Shown here: piece by piece, positions 11,774-20,163 of the stretch
How the letters are laid out: each line of letters begins with the position of its first letter
How positions within the stretch are numbered: the first letter of the stretch is position 1
DNA from: Hymenopellis radicata
Taxonomy: Eukaryota; Basidiomycota; Agaricomycetes; Agaricales; Physalacriaceae
Reading direction: 5' to 3'
Length of the DNA: 29,186 nt
NCBI GenBank assembly: GCA_015501595.1
Contig: JADNRX010000618.1
Location: 1 to 29,186, forward strand
Program-made: the position numbers and the translations under genes
The notes under the pieces: model-generated
Seen by the model: the letters and a program-made list of their open reading frames with translations, nothing else
The model's database searches: none
Told to the model about the DNA's origin: nothing

Positions 11774-11964
11774 GGCTCAAATGAGCCCAACGTCGTTGAG
11801 AAACGACGTTCGCGAGAATTTCTTGCCAAGACCGAGATCGCCGAAGATCCCGGCAAGTGCCGGATAAGGATCGATCGCGTCTGATATTGGCACTCTGCCT
11901 CCTCCCACCACAGCACAACGTTCGCGTTGTGTTCGTCGAGCCCCAGAAAATTTTCTGGGGCTCG
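11774..11964. other. Cluster of five perfect hairpins inside hAT1a
   Basis: Five perfect inverted repeats follow one another. 11774-11787 has stem GGCTC with loop AAAT. 11789-11810 has stem AACGTCGTT with loop GAGA. 11850-11863 has stem CCGGC with loop AAGT. 11914-11931 has stem CACAACG with loop TTCG. 11937-11964 is a 28-bp perfect palindrome whose half is CGAGCCCCAGAAAA. The same cluster is intact in hAT1b, where the long palindrome is at 20550-20577. Confidence 0.85.
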
Positions 11965-12102
11965 TTCACCCTCTTATGCTTATTCTCCTTGGCTTTTCTC
12001 CCGCGGTTTGGCTTCGCGCCGCCCGCCGCCGCCCATGGATTCGATCTGGGGCGATTTCTTGCGTTTGTCTGCACGACGACGCAATCTGGACGCAGTACGG
12101 AC

Positions 12103-12125
12103 GCGTAAGCCCTCACGGAGGCTGC
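12103..12125 (+). ncRNA. GCGTAAGCCC hairpin motif, hAT1a copy 1
   Basis: GCGTAAGC is followed by a hairpin with stem CCTC, loop ACG and stem GAGG, then CTGC. It is the first of three spaced about 140 bp apart. Labelled as a candidate structured RNA motif; no transcript evidence is available. Counterpart in hAT1b: 20715-20737. Confidence 0.4.
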
Positions 12126-12240
12126 AATATGACAGGACAATGTTCTTTCGTTGGCTCCGGCCCAGCCGCCCTCGGATACGTTCCGGGGCGATCTTTTGCG
12201 CTCGTCTCTATGACGGCGCTCTTTCGTATGGATGCGGACG

Positions 12241-12265
12241 GTGTAAGCCCTCGCGACGAGGCCGC
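12241..12265 (+). ncRNA. GCGTAAGCCC hairpin motif, hAT1a copy 2
   Basis: GTGTAAGC is followed by stem CCTC, loop GCGAC and stem GAGG, then CCGC. The preceding sequence (GGGGCGATCTTTTGCGCTCG) resembles that before copy 1, so the motif lies in a degenerate tandem unit of about 136 bp. Counterpart in hAT1b: 20853-20877. Confidence 0.4.
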
Positions 12266-12386
12266 CACACCCTTGGATAGCGAGCGCGGGCTTGCAGCGG
12301 CCAACACGGATCGCACTTGTATAAACGACAGCTGTGGCGAACCGCCGACTTTTACGTGTTCTGCTCTCTCAACGAGCAACACGGAC

Positions 12387-12410
12387 GCGTAAGCCTCCCG
12401 GAGGAGCAGC
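12387..12410 (+). ncRNA. GCGTAAGCCC hairpin motif, hAT1a copy 3
   Basis: GCGTAAGC is followed by stem CTCC/GGAG closing tightly around CG, or CCTC around CCG, then AGCAGC. It lacks the extra unpaired C of the other copies. Counterpart in hAT1b: 20999-21022. Confidence 0.35.
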
Positions 12411-12480
12411 ACTTCAGGACGGCGACGGGCTTCAAGAGGCTGGAATAGCCATCGCGTCGTCGTGATTCGAGTTTTCCTTC

Positions 12481-12512
12481 GGGCTGGAGGGCGTCGCGGA
12501 CGCATCCAGCCC
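12481..12512. other. Long hairpin in hAT1a
   Basis: The outer stem GGGCTGGA / TCCAGCCC encloses an inner stem GCGTC / GACGC with loop GCG. The hairpin is also present in hAT1b. It is followed by an AAGGTGCGT splice-donor-like sequence, the same order seen in module R of X1. Confidence 0.7.
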
Positions 12513-12584
12513 CCAAGGTGCGTTTTTACTATATTTTCATCGCGCACTCTATCCTTATTCACAAAGTCTCTGCATTCGCCTCGT

Positions 12585-12660
12585 TTCCTCACCCACCCCG
12601 TCTCTTCACACACCTCTTCACCCGCCCCCGTCTCTTCACACACCTCTTCACCCGCCCCGT
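12585..12660. repeat. Short CT-rich tandem repeat in hAT1a
   Basis: A unit of about 31 bp, containing CGTCTCTTCACACACC and TCTTCACCCGCCCC, is repeated a little over twice. It is also present in hAT1b around 21197-21272. Confidence 0.7.
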
Positions 12661-12861
12661 CGCTTTATACCTCCCCATCTATTCACATTCTGCTCAACCC
12701 CTCTGCTTGCTTTCCCAAGTAGTCAGGGCTTGAGCAATCTGTGTCGTGCACGTCGATAACCCCCGCGCAAATGCTCAGGGGTCGTCGGCGGGCACGAAAA
12801 ATACACTGAACATGCAGGTACTTTTGGCAAGTACTTGCCCACCTGTGAGGCAAGTACTTGC

Positions 12862-12891
12862 CAAGTACTTGACCCGCGGGTCAAGTACTTG
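12862..12891. repeat. 30-bp perfect palindrome near the right end of hAT1a
   Basis: Half of the palindrome is CAAGTACTTGACCCG. It combines two CAAGTACTTG boxes around a CCCGCGGG centre, within a subterminal region dense in the same box. Counterpart in hAT1b: 21473-21502. Confidence 0.85.
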
Positions 12892-13825
12892 CGGGTACGC
12901 GGGTGGGCTGCCAGGTGGCAAGTCCGGCTTTCCGGCAGCAAGTATTTGCCGGGCGGGTGTCGGGTGCACCCGGGTATACACTCGTGCCTTGCTCTAGGTT
13001 TGACCTGTTTTCGAGTGCCGCTTAAAAGCAGTTCAGCAAGATGTCTTACCATCGTCCAAACACTGAGCTCGCGAAACGCGTCGATAACTTGCCGCGTGAA
13101 CCCCGCCAATCTAGACATCGAGTATCAAAATCAACAAAGTACTGTGTCGAAGACGCTTACCGCCGCGGCGGTCGCTACGTTGCCAGTTCTATCAGAACAG
13201 AATGTTACTTTACAAGGAAACGAAGAGGCAATTCGCACGCTTACCGAGTCCTTCAAGTCGCCCTCCGATGAAATGAGCAACTTGTCCTGTGAATAGTGTC
13301 AGGTCCGCGCTGAGAAAACGAACCATAACCGCTATGGCTTACCGAGAGAGAGCGCGCAGCGCGCAACCAGACTGAAAGGAACTGTTAGTTAGACATACAA
13401 AATGAGATGGAATGCTTACCGAGCGGATTGCGTCCTTGCACATCCACAGAGCAGACGGAAACGAAATGAACTCAAAGTAAGAACTAGACAGGAAGCAAAA
13501 TAAGTACTTGACGAACACAAGCTCAAGCCAACGACTTACCGCAAGCTTCTTTCGTTCGAGTCTGAAAACAGGATGGTAAGCATCAGACTTGCTTGAGGTG
13601 ACGGTGTCAAAGAACTTACCGAAGGCTCGACTTGATGTCGATCAACTCGAAGAGGTTCAAGGGTCGATGACTACGAGCAGTTGGTGAGCATCGCGACGAC
13701 GAAGACGATCATGGATTTACCTTGATGTCGGCGCTGTTCCTCATGTACCGGAGTAGCGTGACAACGACGACCTTTGAAATGTTCATCAGTACACAAGATG
13801 ATGATAGAGGTGATGAACAACTTAC

Positions 13826-14067
13826 CTGACAAAGGATAACTATCTACGGCGCGGGGGCCTCGATGAAAGGTGGGCTGAAGGCGTCGAAGACCGAAGGTGT
13901 AGTTGACGGTGGAAGACTGAGAGTAGTTTGTGAGCATCTCGAACGTACGCTGAAGGCGGTGACGAACATACCTTCATGATATTGGCGGCATCGCGGCGAT
14001 AGCGACCCCGTATTGAGAGACGGAGTGACCAAGGGTTGAAGGTCCGTCCATAGTCAAAGTCGAGGTC
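13826..14067 (-). CDS. Two-exon fragment of an unrecognised gene in repeat B
   Basis: This is the copy B counterpart of 938-1179. The exon at 13972-14067, the intron at 13917-13971 and the exon at 13826-13916 keep the same splice sites and open frames. Downstream, copy B has an intact donor (GACATCAAG|GTAAAT, near 13720) where copy A has a mutated GTCCAT, so copy B may be the better preserved form. Family unknown. Confidence 0.4.
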
Positions 14068-16049
14068 CTTGGAAGAAAAAGTAAGTATATGGACGATAAG
14101 AGGACACAGTCAACGAACCTAGCAATCCCGGATCAAGGCATATCCAAGGTTCAGGTCTAAGAACAAGTTGTAAGAACAATTAAGACGATGGTGATATAAA
14201 CATACCTTGAGTCAACGAAAGGCGAAAAGTCTTGAAGGAAAGTCAAAGAAGGTCTAAGGGAAGGTGAGTCATCGAATCAACCAACAAGAAAGTTCAACAT
14301 ACCGTGACCTAGGGCCGTCGTCGTTGCAGCACCGCGCCGAGCTGAGAGCCAAGTAGTCGAACATGTTCAGGTCATCCAGTGTGACGAGACAGTTCCACAG
14401 GAGGCGGAGAGAGCCATCAAACAGTCGAATCCCGACGTCCCGACATCTGTTCAACGCGCCAAGCGATGAGCGCAAGTTCAAACATGACGGCATGAAGACA
14501 CCTACCCCGCGGACACAATGATGAACTCGCGATCCCGACGAGGGCGGCAAGACGACGTCAAAGAGACGACCCACAGCGTCTACATCGTGGTCGTAATGGG
14601 CGGGAGAGACGAGCAATGGTGGGGGGGAAAGGAAGAATGAAATGGGGGACACCCATTTCGTCCGGGGTTATATCCTAAGATATCTCGGGCGAGATCCAGA
14701 TCTGAGGGAATCCATTTCGTTGAGAGTCGAGGCCCATTACGTCGCTGTCGCCAGGCCATCAGTTTGGCTTTGTCAACCGAATCCGCGGAATGTTGGAATT
14801 CGCGCCACACGTAAGTTGGTGTTTTGAATGTCGTGCAATCGAAAGCGTAAAGAGCCGAATAATAGAGAGGCGAGTCGAGGAATGTTGTAAGAATATCTGG
14901 GAGAGGTATGAGCTCGTCGAGACGAGGATATCAAGTCGAACACACCAAAGTGAACAAGTCCAAATCGAGGTCTCGTCAATGAGAAACGGTTCCCAAAGTA
15001 GAACGTTCGCGGATCCATACAGATGTCGTATCGTGTTCTGGGCCATGGTAACGTCGCCACGTAAACGAAGAAATCGTAACCAAAGGAAAGAGGGTTCCAC
15101 GGCGCGAACTTCAAAATCACATTACAATCACAAGACCGCGGCGTCTGCGGATCTCAGTGCATATAGAAGCAAGTCTATTGATATAATGAGCAGTCATACA
15201 CAAAATGAGGGGCACATACCGCTGGTGAATGGAAATACAGTTTCGAGTCCGCATCGAGTTTTGAATTGTCTTGCCGAGGATTTCGCCCTGAGTGATGCAT
15301 CCAGACTCCAGAGTATTGTAGTGGCAAGCTCCTTTAATGCCGAGGAGGGATTCCCCACAGGAATGACGTCCAGATCGAAACGAGATGAGGGATGGAGGCA
15401 AGTGTGGGAGGCCGCGTCAGCGCCCAAGTCAAAGTTCCCAGGCTGTCGGTCCCGACACGATAAGATTGCCTTCAAGAGGCATCCGTAGAGCTCGTCATAG
15501 ATAGTAAAGGTCGAAATTGACGGAACCGGAACGCGAGATCAAGGTAGAAAGTGGAAAAAGACGCGTTGTCCCGCCCCTACTATCAGGAAACGGGTCACCA
15601 GCCTAGAGGATGACTGAGTCAACCACGGTGAACATGGTTGCCTAGAGGACATCAGAGTGTGAACTCTGCCCAGTTAACTTTGGCAAAGGTTCAGGTCCAA
15701 ACATTCTCTCAAGGCGCCTTGAGTTCAACTCAAGTTAGCTCAAGTTCTATGCAAGGCAACTCAAACTATCTTGAATGAAGCTCTACGTAACTCAGTTACA
15801 GCTCAAGTAGCATACAGCTGGCCATAAGCAGAGCAATGTTAGCTGAAATCAGCAAAACAAATCATGATGACACATCAAGCCTTCACAAGAAGGTATAAAG
15901 CAGTCACACTATTTGAAAAGAAAGGCAGACATTTCATTGCTAGATGCAGTACGTCAATAAACTATAATTATAATTTATATACTATGAATTATATACAATA
16001 GCCAATATTCCAGTAGTACGGGTAATGAGTACTCAGTCATTCGCCTCAT

Positions 16050-16375
16050 GCAAGATGTCCTCGTCCTCGTCATGCGGTCGAGGTCGTCATCCTCGTACAG
16101 GTCCTCATCATCGTTGTCGTGCAGTTGAGGTCTTCATCCTTGTGCAGGTCGAAGACATCGTTGCAGGTTATTGTCATCGTCGTTGTGCAGGTCGTCATTG
16201 TCCTCGTCCTTGTCCTTGTGCAGGTCATCGTCGTCGGCCTCGTGTAGGTCATCGTCCTCGGCCTCGTGCAGGTCATCGTCCTCGGCCTCGTGCAGGTCAT
16301 CATCCTCGGCCTCGTGCAGGTCATCGTCCTCGGCCTCGTGCAGGTCATCGTCATAGTCATTGTGTGGAAGGTTGT
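16050..16375. repeat. 24-bp minisatellite in X1
   Basis: The unit CCTCGTGCAGGTCATCGTCCTCGG is repeated about five times almost perfectly around 16237-16352, with degraded units on both sides. Read on the minus strand, it encodes repeated DDLHEAED. Confidence 0.85.
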
Positions 16376-16748
16376 TGTCCTCGTGCAAGTAGTTGTCGTT
16401 GCCACACAGGTAGTCGCAGAGGCAGACGCCGCCGCAGGTAGTCAGGCAGTTGTATATCTCCGTTGGGCGTCGTCTATGGGAAGAGTGGGAGATGGTGGTA
16501 AGAGGATAAGTCAGACACGTACCACGATCGGAACAAAAAGCAACAAACACGTGATGTCTACGTGGCATGCCCGGTGGACTTAGACGAATTTCTGGCCGAG
16601 GAAGAAGGGAATTAAGCGGTAAATGAATATCAGCCCACAGAAGTTGACATCGTACGCGAGGACAGTGGTTAAGACGACGGGCTTGCCACGGCAGGAAACA
16701 ATCCAGAGCATTGGCGTAAGAGACCATACGACACCACCTCCCAACCAT
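16134..16748 (-). CDS. Open frame with acidic DDLHEAED repeats, doubtful
   Basis: A 204-codon frame starts MVGRWCRMVSYANALDC. Its C-terminal third is the minisatellite read as DDLHEAED units, ending in DED- and DDD-rich sequence. The N-terminal part shows no domain I recognise. Because 24 is a multiple of three, a minisatellite stays open once it is open in one frame, so the frame may be incidental. Confidence 0.2.
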   Translation of the reverse strand: MVGRWCRMVSYANALDCFLPWQARRLNHCPRVRCQLLWADIHLPLNSLLPRPEIRLSPPGMPRRHHVFVAFCSDRGTCLTYPLTTISHSSHRRRPTEIYNCLTTCGGVCLCDYLCGNDNYLHEDNNLPHNDYDDDLHEAEDDDLHEAEDDDLHEAEDDDLHEAEDDDLHEADDDDLHKDKDEDNDDLHNDDDNNLQRCLRPAQG

Positions 16749-17036
16749 GGGCCCACAAAGCCCTGCTCAAGGTCGGCCTGGCTCTAAGTGGGCCCACGGT
16801 TGGGCGTGGTGTCGAGTTAACATTACCAACAGTACGACAATGTACGGTTGACTGGGACCAATATCAGTGCGGGGAAGACGGGAACGAAAAAAGAACGCAC
16901 CGCACACATGCTGTCCGCCAGCAGACAGAGCAGCATATAATCCTCCAGCTCGCTCTCGCAGAGCCCGTCCGGGGGTGCAGCGGGGCACAGTGTTGCGTGA
17001 TGCCGACTAAGTCGACGACACTGCGAATAATGAAGT

Positions 17037-17063
17037 GCTGCCTGTGTTGACAGGGCTTACGCG
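17037..17063 (-). ncRNA. GCGTAAGCCC hairpin motif in R1
   Basis: On the minus strand GCGTAAGC is followed by stem CCTGT, loop CAAC and stem ACAGG, then CAGC. The stem is longer than, and different in sequence from, the hAT1 copies, but pairing is complete. Candidate structured RNA motif. Confidence 0.45.
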
Positions 17064-17159
17064 GCTCACTGAGGGCCAGCAGACAAGAGACGGAGAGATG
17101 AGGGAGGAGGGCAGTAACAGATAATGGATGGTGGTGGCAAAAGGGTAAGGATGACGACT

Positions 17160-17185
17160 CCGAACAGTGCTTGATCACTGTTCGG
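17160..17185 (-). other. Upstream hairpin of module R1
   Basis: A perfect 10-bp stem, CCGAACAGTG / CACTGTTCGG, closes a 6-base loop. In R3 the matching hairpin (26748-26771) has changes that keep pairing only if G-U pairs on the minus strand are allowed. Confidence 0.7.
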
Positions 17186-17689
17186 ATTCTCGGTCCGAGT
17201 CGCCGCCGGTAAATCTGCACAGCGACGACGACAATAGCCTGGGCACAGTACCTTGGGAGAGCCTGTACTTTGGTAAGATCCATTATGAGCATCTAAATTC
17301 AATATCTATGAGATGCCAGAAATTTTGAGACTTCACAATATGCCAGCAGCCATGTACGATCTTGTAAGTGTGTTGTGAAAAGGATTGTCGAGCAAAAACA
17401 AGATTCCACAATGCGCGGCTGCCCTAAATTAAGTCGTAATCAATAAATATCATCGTGAAGTATGTATACATTACATTTCCGAGGGCCTAGGGAGGCACAG
17501 CAGACTGGAGCGCATAATTTCACCGTGTTTGAATGGTATACTATCTATATAAGCTTGATGCTACATGTACATGCTGTGGAATTACCCAATATTTTGCTGC
17601 TACATATATTATACATCTCCTGCATTAGATTCCGATGCTTAGAATGGTACTCCGAGCCCGTCGTCGCTGTCCCGAGCGTCGACGAGCTC

Positions 17690-18110
17690 GTTCCGTTCGT
17701 GATCGGATGACCGATCCGAGAATCCGGACAGTGATCGCACGATGTTCAGAGTCGTTTCACTGCCTCCTACCACGACCACCATCTTCATTTTGGCGCTCTG
17801 TCAACACCCCCACTCCTGGAATCACCGTCCGCAGCCACTGTGCATTTTCTCTTCCGTCTGGACCACGAAACCAACCGGAGGACGACTCGCTGCATAAGCC
17901 CAGACGACTGGCAGCATTTATTCAAAACTGCGAGCGCCGTTGACGAGCCGGCGACGGACGACACCAACAAGGCGACGTAGCACGCACGACGAAGACAGAT
18001 CCGTGCACCATCTTACGGTGAACGAGTTGCTGCCCGTTCCGTGGCCAGGTGCGTCTTTTTTTCCAGTCTTTTAATCATTCTAATCGATAAATACTGCGCA
18101 GGCTTCGTGC
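17690..18110 (+). other. Module R2 in X1, opposite orientation
   Basis: This is the plus-strand copy of the R module. It contains GATCCGAGAATCCGGACAG near 17713, a GCATAAGCCC hairpin motif at 17892-17915, and then CAGGTGCGTCTTTTTTTCC near 18049. The last looks like the donor of a short intron ending TGCGCAG at 18104, with a CTAAT branch-like site. The first hairpin keeps only about five pairs here. Confidence 0.55.
17892..17915 (+). ncRNA. GCGTAAGCCC hairpin motif in R2
   Basis: GCATAAGC is followed by stem CCAG, loop ACGA and stem CTGG, then CAGC. The stem sequence is again different while pairing is kept. Confidence 0.4.
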
Positions 18111-18303
18111 TGCGCTTCCGCGCCGCTACTGCGGTGAACCACTCCCGACGCCAACGAAACCGACAACCCAGATCTTCGCGCAGACACCACCCCTAGCCCA
18201 GCAACAACCTCTTTCTGGTACCACCACGATGACGGCCATCATTCGCTGCGACTTCCGGACTTAGCTTCGTTTCATTCTACTCCATCTTACCACCACGACG
18301 CCC

Positions 18304-18328
18304 GCGTAAGCCCTCGCACTGAGGCCGC
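18304..18328 (+). ncRNA. GCGTAAGCCC hairpin motif in X1
   Basis: GCGTAAGC is followed by stem CCTC, loop GCACT and stem GAGG, then CCGC. Confidence 0.4.
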
Positions 18329-18412
18329 TCTGTCCATCGTACGGACTGAACGCGACGGCTGCGACGACGTCCCGCCACAACAGCAACGCCACAACAGCAA
18401 TGCCAAGCAGTC

Positions 18413-18434
18413 GCGTAAGCCCTGAAGTACAGGC
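18413..18434 (+). ncRNA. GCGTAAGCCC hairpin motif in X1
   Basis: GCGTAAGC is followed by stem CCTG, loop AAGTA and stem CAGG, then C. It lies about 109 bp after the previous copy, which has CCTC/GAGG; both stem sides changed together. Confidence 0.4.
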
Positions 18435-18605
18435 GACAGTCTATTCCACTGACAGGACGACAGCGATCCGGAGCGGGCACCTAGAGCAAGAGCACGTTGA
18501 CGCCAGGACGGCCGTTTGGATATTTTTTACTTCTCCCCCCACGACAAATACTAGTCGTCAGTACGTTATCTGCACGGTGATTGCGTGTTTATACTGACGG
18601 CGCTG

Positions 18606-18911
18606 CAGGCGAATCTGATCATGCAAGACGACGCTCATCAACACGCTCTTCTGCGCGGAGCTCTCGCCTCCGAAAAACTCTCCCAAGCGGCACCACAAGC
18701 AGCTCGACAAGCTGACCGAGGTCGAGATCATCAAGGCCGAGCTGGAGGAGAAGCAGTTCAAGGTCAGGCTCACCGTCATCGACACTCCTGCTTCGGCGAC
18801 TCCTGGTAGCCCAATGTCGAGCTTATCGACGACCAGCACGAGGCGTACATGCGCCAGGAGCAGCAGCCCCAGCGCTACGAAAAGACTGACTTGCGGGTGC
18901 ATGCCTGTCTC
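18606..18911 (+). pseudogene. Septin (Cdc3-like) GTPase-domain fragment, broken
   Basis: Septins are GTP-binding proteins that build filaments at the cell cortex and division site. The fragment reads KTTLINTLFCAELSPPK, then RHHKQLDKLTEVEIIKAEL, EEKQFKVRLTVIDTP, and in another frame VELIDDQHEAYMRQEQQPQR and EKTDLRVHACL. These are the P-loop to Switch II region and the following conserved septin stretch. Several breaks make it non-functional. The P-loop is short by about one base just before KTT. A G is missing in the DTPGFGD motif (near 18790). About five residues are lost after FGD. A TAG stop (18807-18809) follows FGDSW. The fragment starts after a CTGCAG acceptor-like sequence and stops abruptly at 18911. 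It lies inside X1, which may have captured it. Confidence 0.85.
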
Positions 18912-19360
18912 AACAGAAGGAGGTGCTACTCCTTCTGCGTGTAGGTGTGTCTTAATTGCTATCTTCTCTCATTAAATGTCATTTAGTCTCTTTCTTTTCG
19001 GCGATGCCTCTTTGTGGGATGCGTAATCCTGCCTCAAGGAGATCACCAACCCTCCTAACCCTGTCCGCCGTAGCTGCTGAGCAAGTCTCAGCAGTACTCC
19101 CGCCACAACAACGACGACTCGGGCTGCACGGTCCAGAGGCGTGTCTTACAGGCTCCATGCCATGATGTCTGGTACGTCTTTTTTGCCGCATTTTCTTGGA
19201 TTTGCGGCCTCAGCTTGAAGTGGACACCCTTTCGCGAGGCCCCATAGCGTGGCGAAAGGAAGTCCCCGGAACTTTTTCGCACGGGGTATGACTCGTGTAC
19301 TATTGTACGCCTTGTCGCCTCGACGAAAAGTCTTCGCTAGAGCTAGCTCTAGATCAGAAT
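18912..19360. other. X1 interior after the septin fragment, no gene seen
   Basis: No continuation of the septin is visible. The stretch contains short inverted pieces and a TCTAGAGCTAGCTCTAGA-like palindrome near 19336-19355, before the right inverted end begins. Small open frames have no recognisable content. Confidence 0.4.
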
Positions 19361-20163
19361 ACCTTGATTCCAAGGCGCTTTGAGTTGGTTGGGGCAAAAG
19401 ACTGTAATGCTGCTTCCTTCAAGTGTGCTTGAGTTATCAAGAGTTAGGAGTTGCAAATCCTGATGCTTTGAGGAGACTTGAAGTAATCTCAAGAGCCTTA
19501 AGGTAGCTCAAGCTTATAGCTGCTACAATGACTATCTTGAGACAGCCAAAGACATCTCAAGGCACCTCAGTGCCCTCTGGTCAATCACTGTAGCAGTGAT
19601 TAACTCAGGCAGCCTCTGGCCCACAGACCGTTTCCTGATGCTAGGACCGTCGGGATCTCGGACAAGACTCTTGAAGGGTAAATTCCGAGCCAAGAGAGGC
19701 GCGCGCAGGTGCAGAGAAGGGCAGAATTTATTTAACGACAGAACACAGATCGGCGTGGTGAGAGTGCATGTCCAAGTGCGCTCGATCAACTCGGCATTGT
19801 CCGAATTGGGCTTGCACTCTTACCACGACCTCGAACGCGTCGCTCCGGGATTTCCGCGACAACGACGACGACGTCTGGACCTTCTTTGGCGACCGCGGAC
19901 CATGCGGGCATCTTGAAAGTGATTGAATACATTGGAAATAACGTGAACATTGAGGTAAGCTTTTCATATAAACCATATGTAAAATGTTTTCGGCTCACCG
20001 TGCTTTAGCTTTTCGAACTCAACGAATTGAGAACTCTGTTCTGCACGTAACGGGTGAGCCGCGTGTTCTTGGTATGTGTGGATCTTGCGTCGAGGTTAAT
20101 GGTTATTTCATACGCGTCAGGGCTTTACGAGCGCTCTTGTGATGAACGGGGTGACAGTTGACG

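Larger units (their letters stand above)
11552..12996. mobile_element. hAT1a, non-autonomous hAT-like DNA transposon
   Basis: The element is 1445 bp. The left end is TAGAGGGAGGCACGAGTG and the right end is CACTCGTGCCTTGCTCTA, an 18-bp inverted pair with two mismatches. It is flanked by a perfect 8-bp direct repeat, GGTTTGAC (11544-11551 and 12997-13004). An 8-bp duplication and TAGAG-type ends are hallmarks of the hAT superfamily. No transposase frame is present. Both subterminal regions carry many copies of GGCAAGTAYTTGCC-like palindromes and CACCCGGGTG-like repeats, plausible transposase-binding sites. The interior holds a series of strong hairpins, three copies of the GCGTAAGCCC hairpin motif and a short CT-rich tandem repeat. 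A near-identical second copy at 20164-21607 points to recent activity. Confidence 0.92.
11460..15579. repeat. Large unclassified repeat, copy B, left part
   Basis: The repeat begins TGTATATAAC at 11460, matching base 1 of the window, and runs to 15579, matching about 2705 in copy A. The hAT1a element at 11552-12996 interrupts it, and copy A shows that site without the element. Minus-strand donors occur in the same order as in copy A, at 13046, 13158, 13239, 13337, 13414, 13537, 13617 and 13821. From about 13030 to 14885 the two copies are nearly identical. Beyond that point similarity falls sharply and partly recovers near 15360-15490. Confidence 0.8.
16870..17215 (-). other. Module R1 in X1
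   Basis: Read on the minus strand, the order is a hairpin (17160-17185), the GCGTAAGCCC hairpin motif (17037-17063), a CTCTGCGAGAG hairpin, and a donor-like GGTGCGTTCTTTTTT near 16890. The same order occurs in R3 and R4, and in part in R2. Short open frames differ between copies, so coding is doubtful. Confidence 0.6.
15581..19640. mobile_element. X1, gene-fragment-carrying element with long inverted ends
   Basis: This 4060-bp insertion splits copy B exactly where copy A is continuous (near 2705-2710). The left end reads TATCAGGAAACGG and the right end CCGTTTCCTGATG. The inverted similarity continues, diverged, for roughly 100 bp inward. A possible 3-bp CTA duplication flanks it (15577-15579 and 19641-19643) if one extra C is allowed at the left end. 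X2 at 23724-29051 has the same kind of ends. The interior holds an acidic minisatellite, two R modules and a septin gene fragment. No transposase was recognised. The superfamily is unassigned; the 3-bp duplication would suit PIF/Harbinger-like elements, and the long ends with gene pieces resemble Pack-type elements. Confidence 0.7.

Noticed and set aside
12103..12410. The GCGTAAGCC hairpin as a Helitron 3' end
   Set aside because: No CTRR terminus follows the hairpin, several copies occur within one element, and the elements have inverted ends with target duplications.
11857..12643. Several open frames of 80-180 codons inside hAT1a, repeated in hAT1b
   Set aside because: They overlap on both strands, have Arg/Ser/Pro-rich low-complexity content, carry no transposase motif, and lie over strong hairpins. 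Small indels between the two copies shift the frames.
16050..16375. CRISPR-like array
   Set aside because: The units are contiguous without unique spacers; this is a minisatellite.
16870..17000. A minus-strand reading in module R1 (GLCESELEDYMLLCLLADS) faintly like a urease accessory protein
   Set aside because: The resemblance covers under 20 residues, and R3 and R4 do not keep it in the same form. Too weak to name a gene.
15581..19640. X1 as an LTR retrotransposon or a solo LTR pair
   Set aside because: The ends are inverted, not direct, repeats, and no reverse transcriptase, integrase or primer-binding site was seen.
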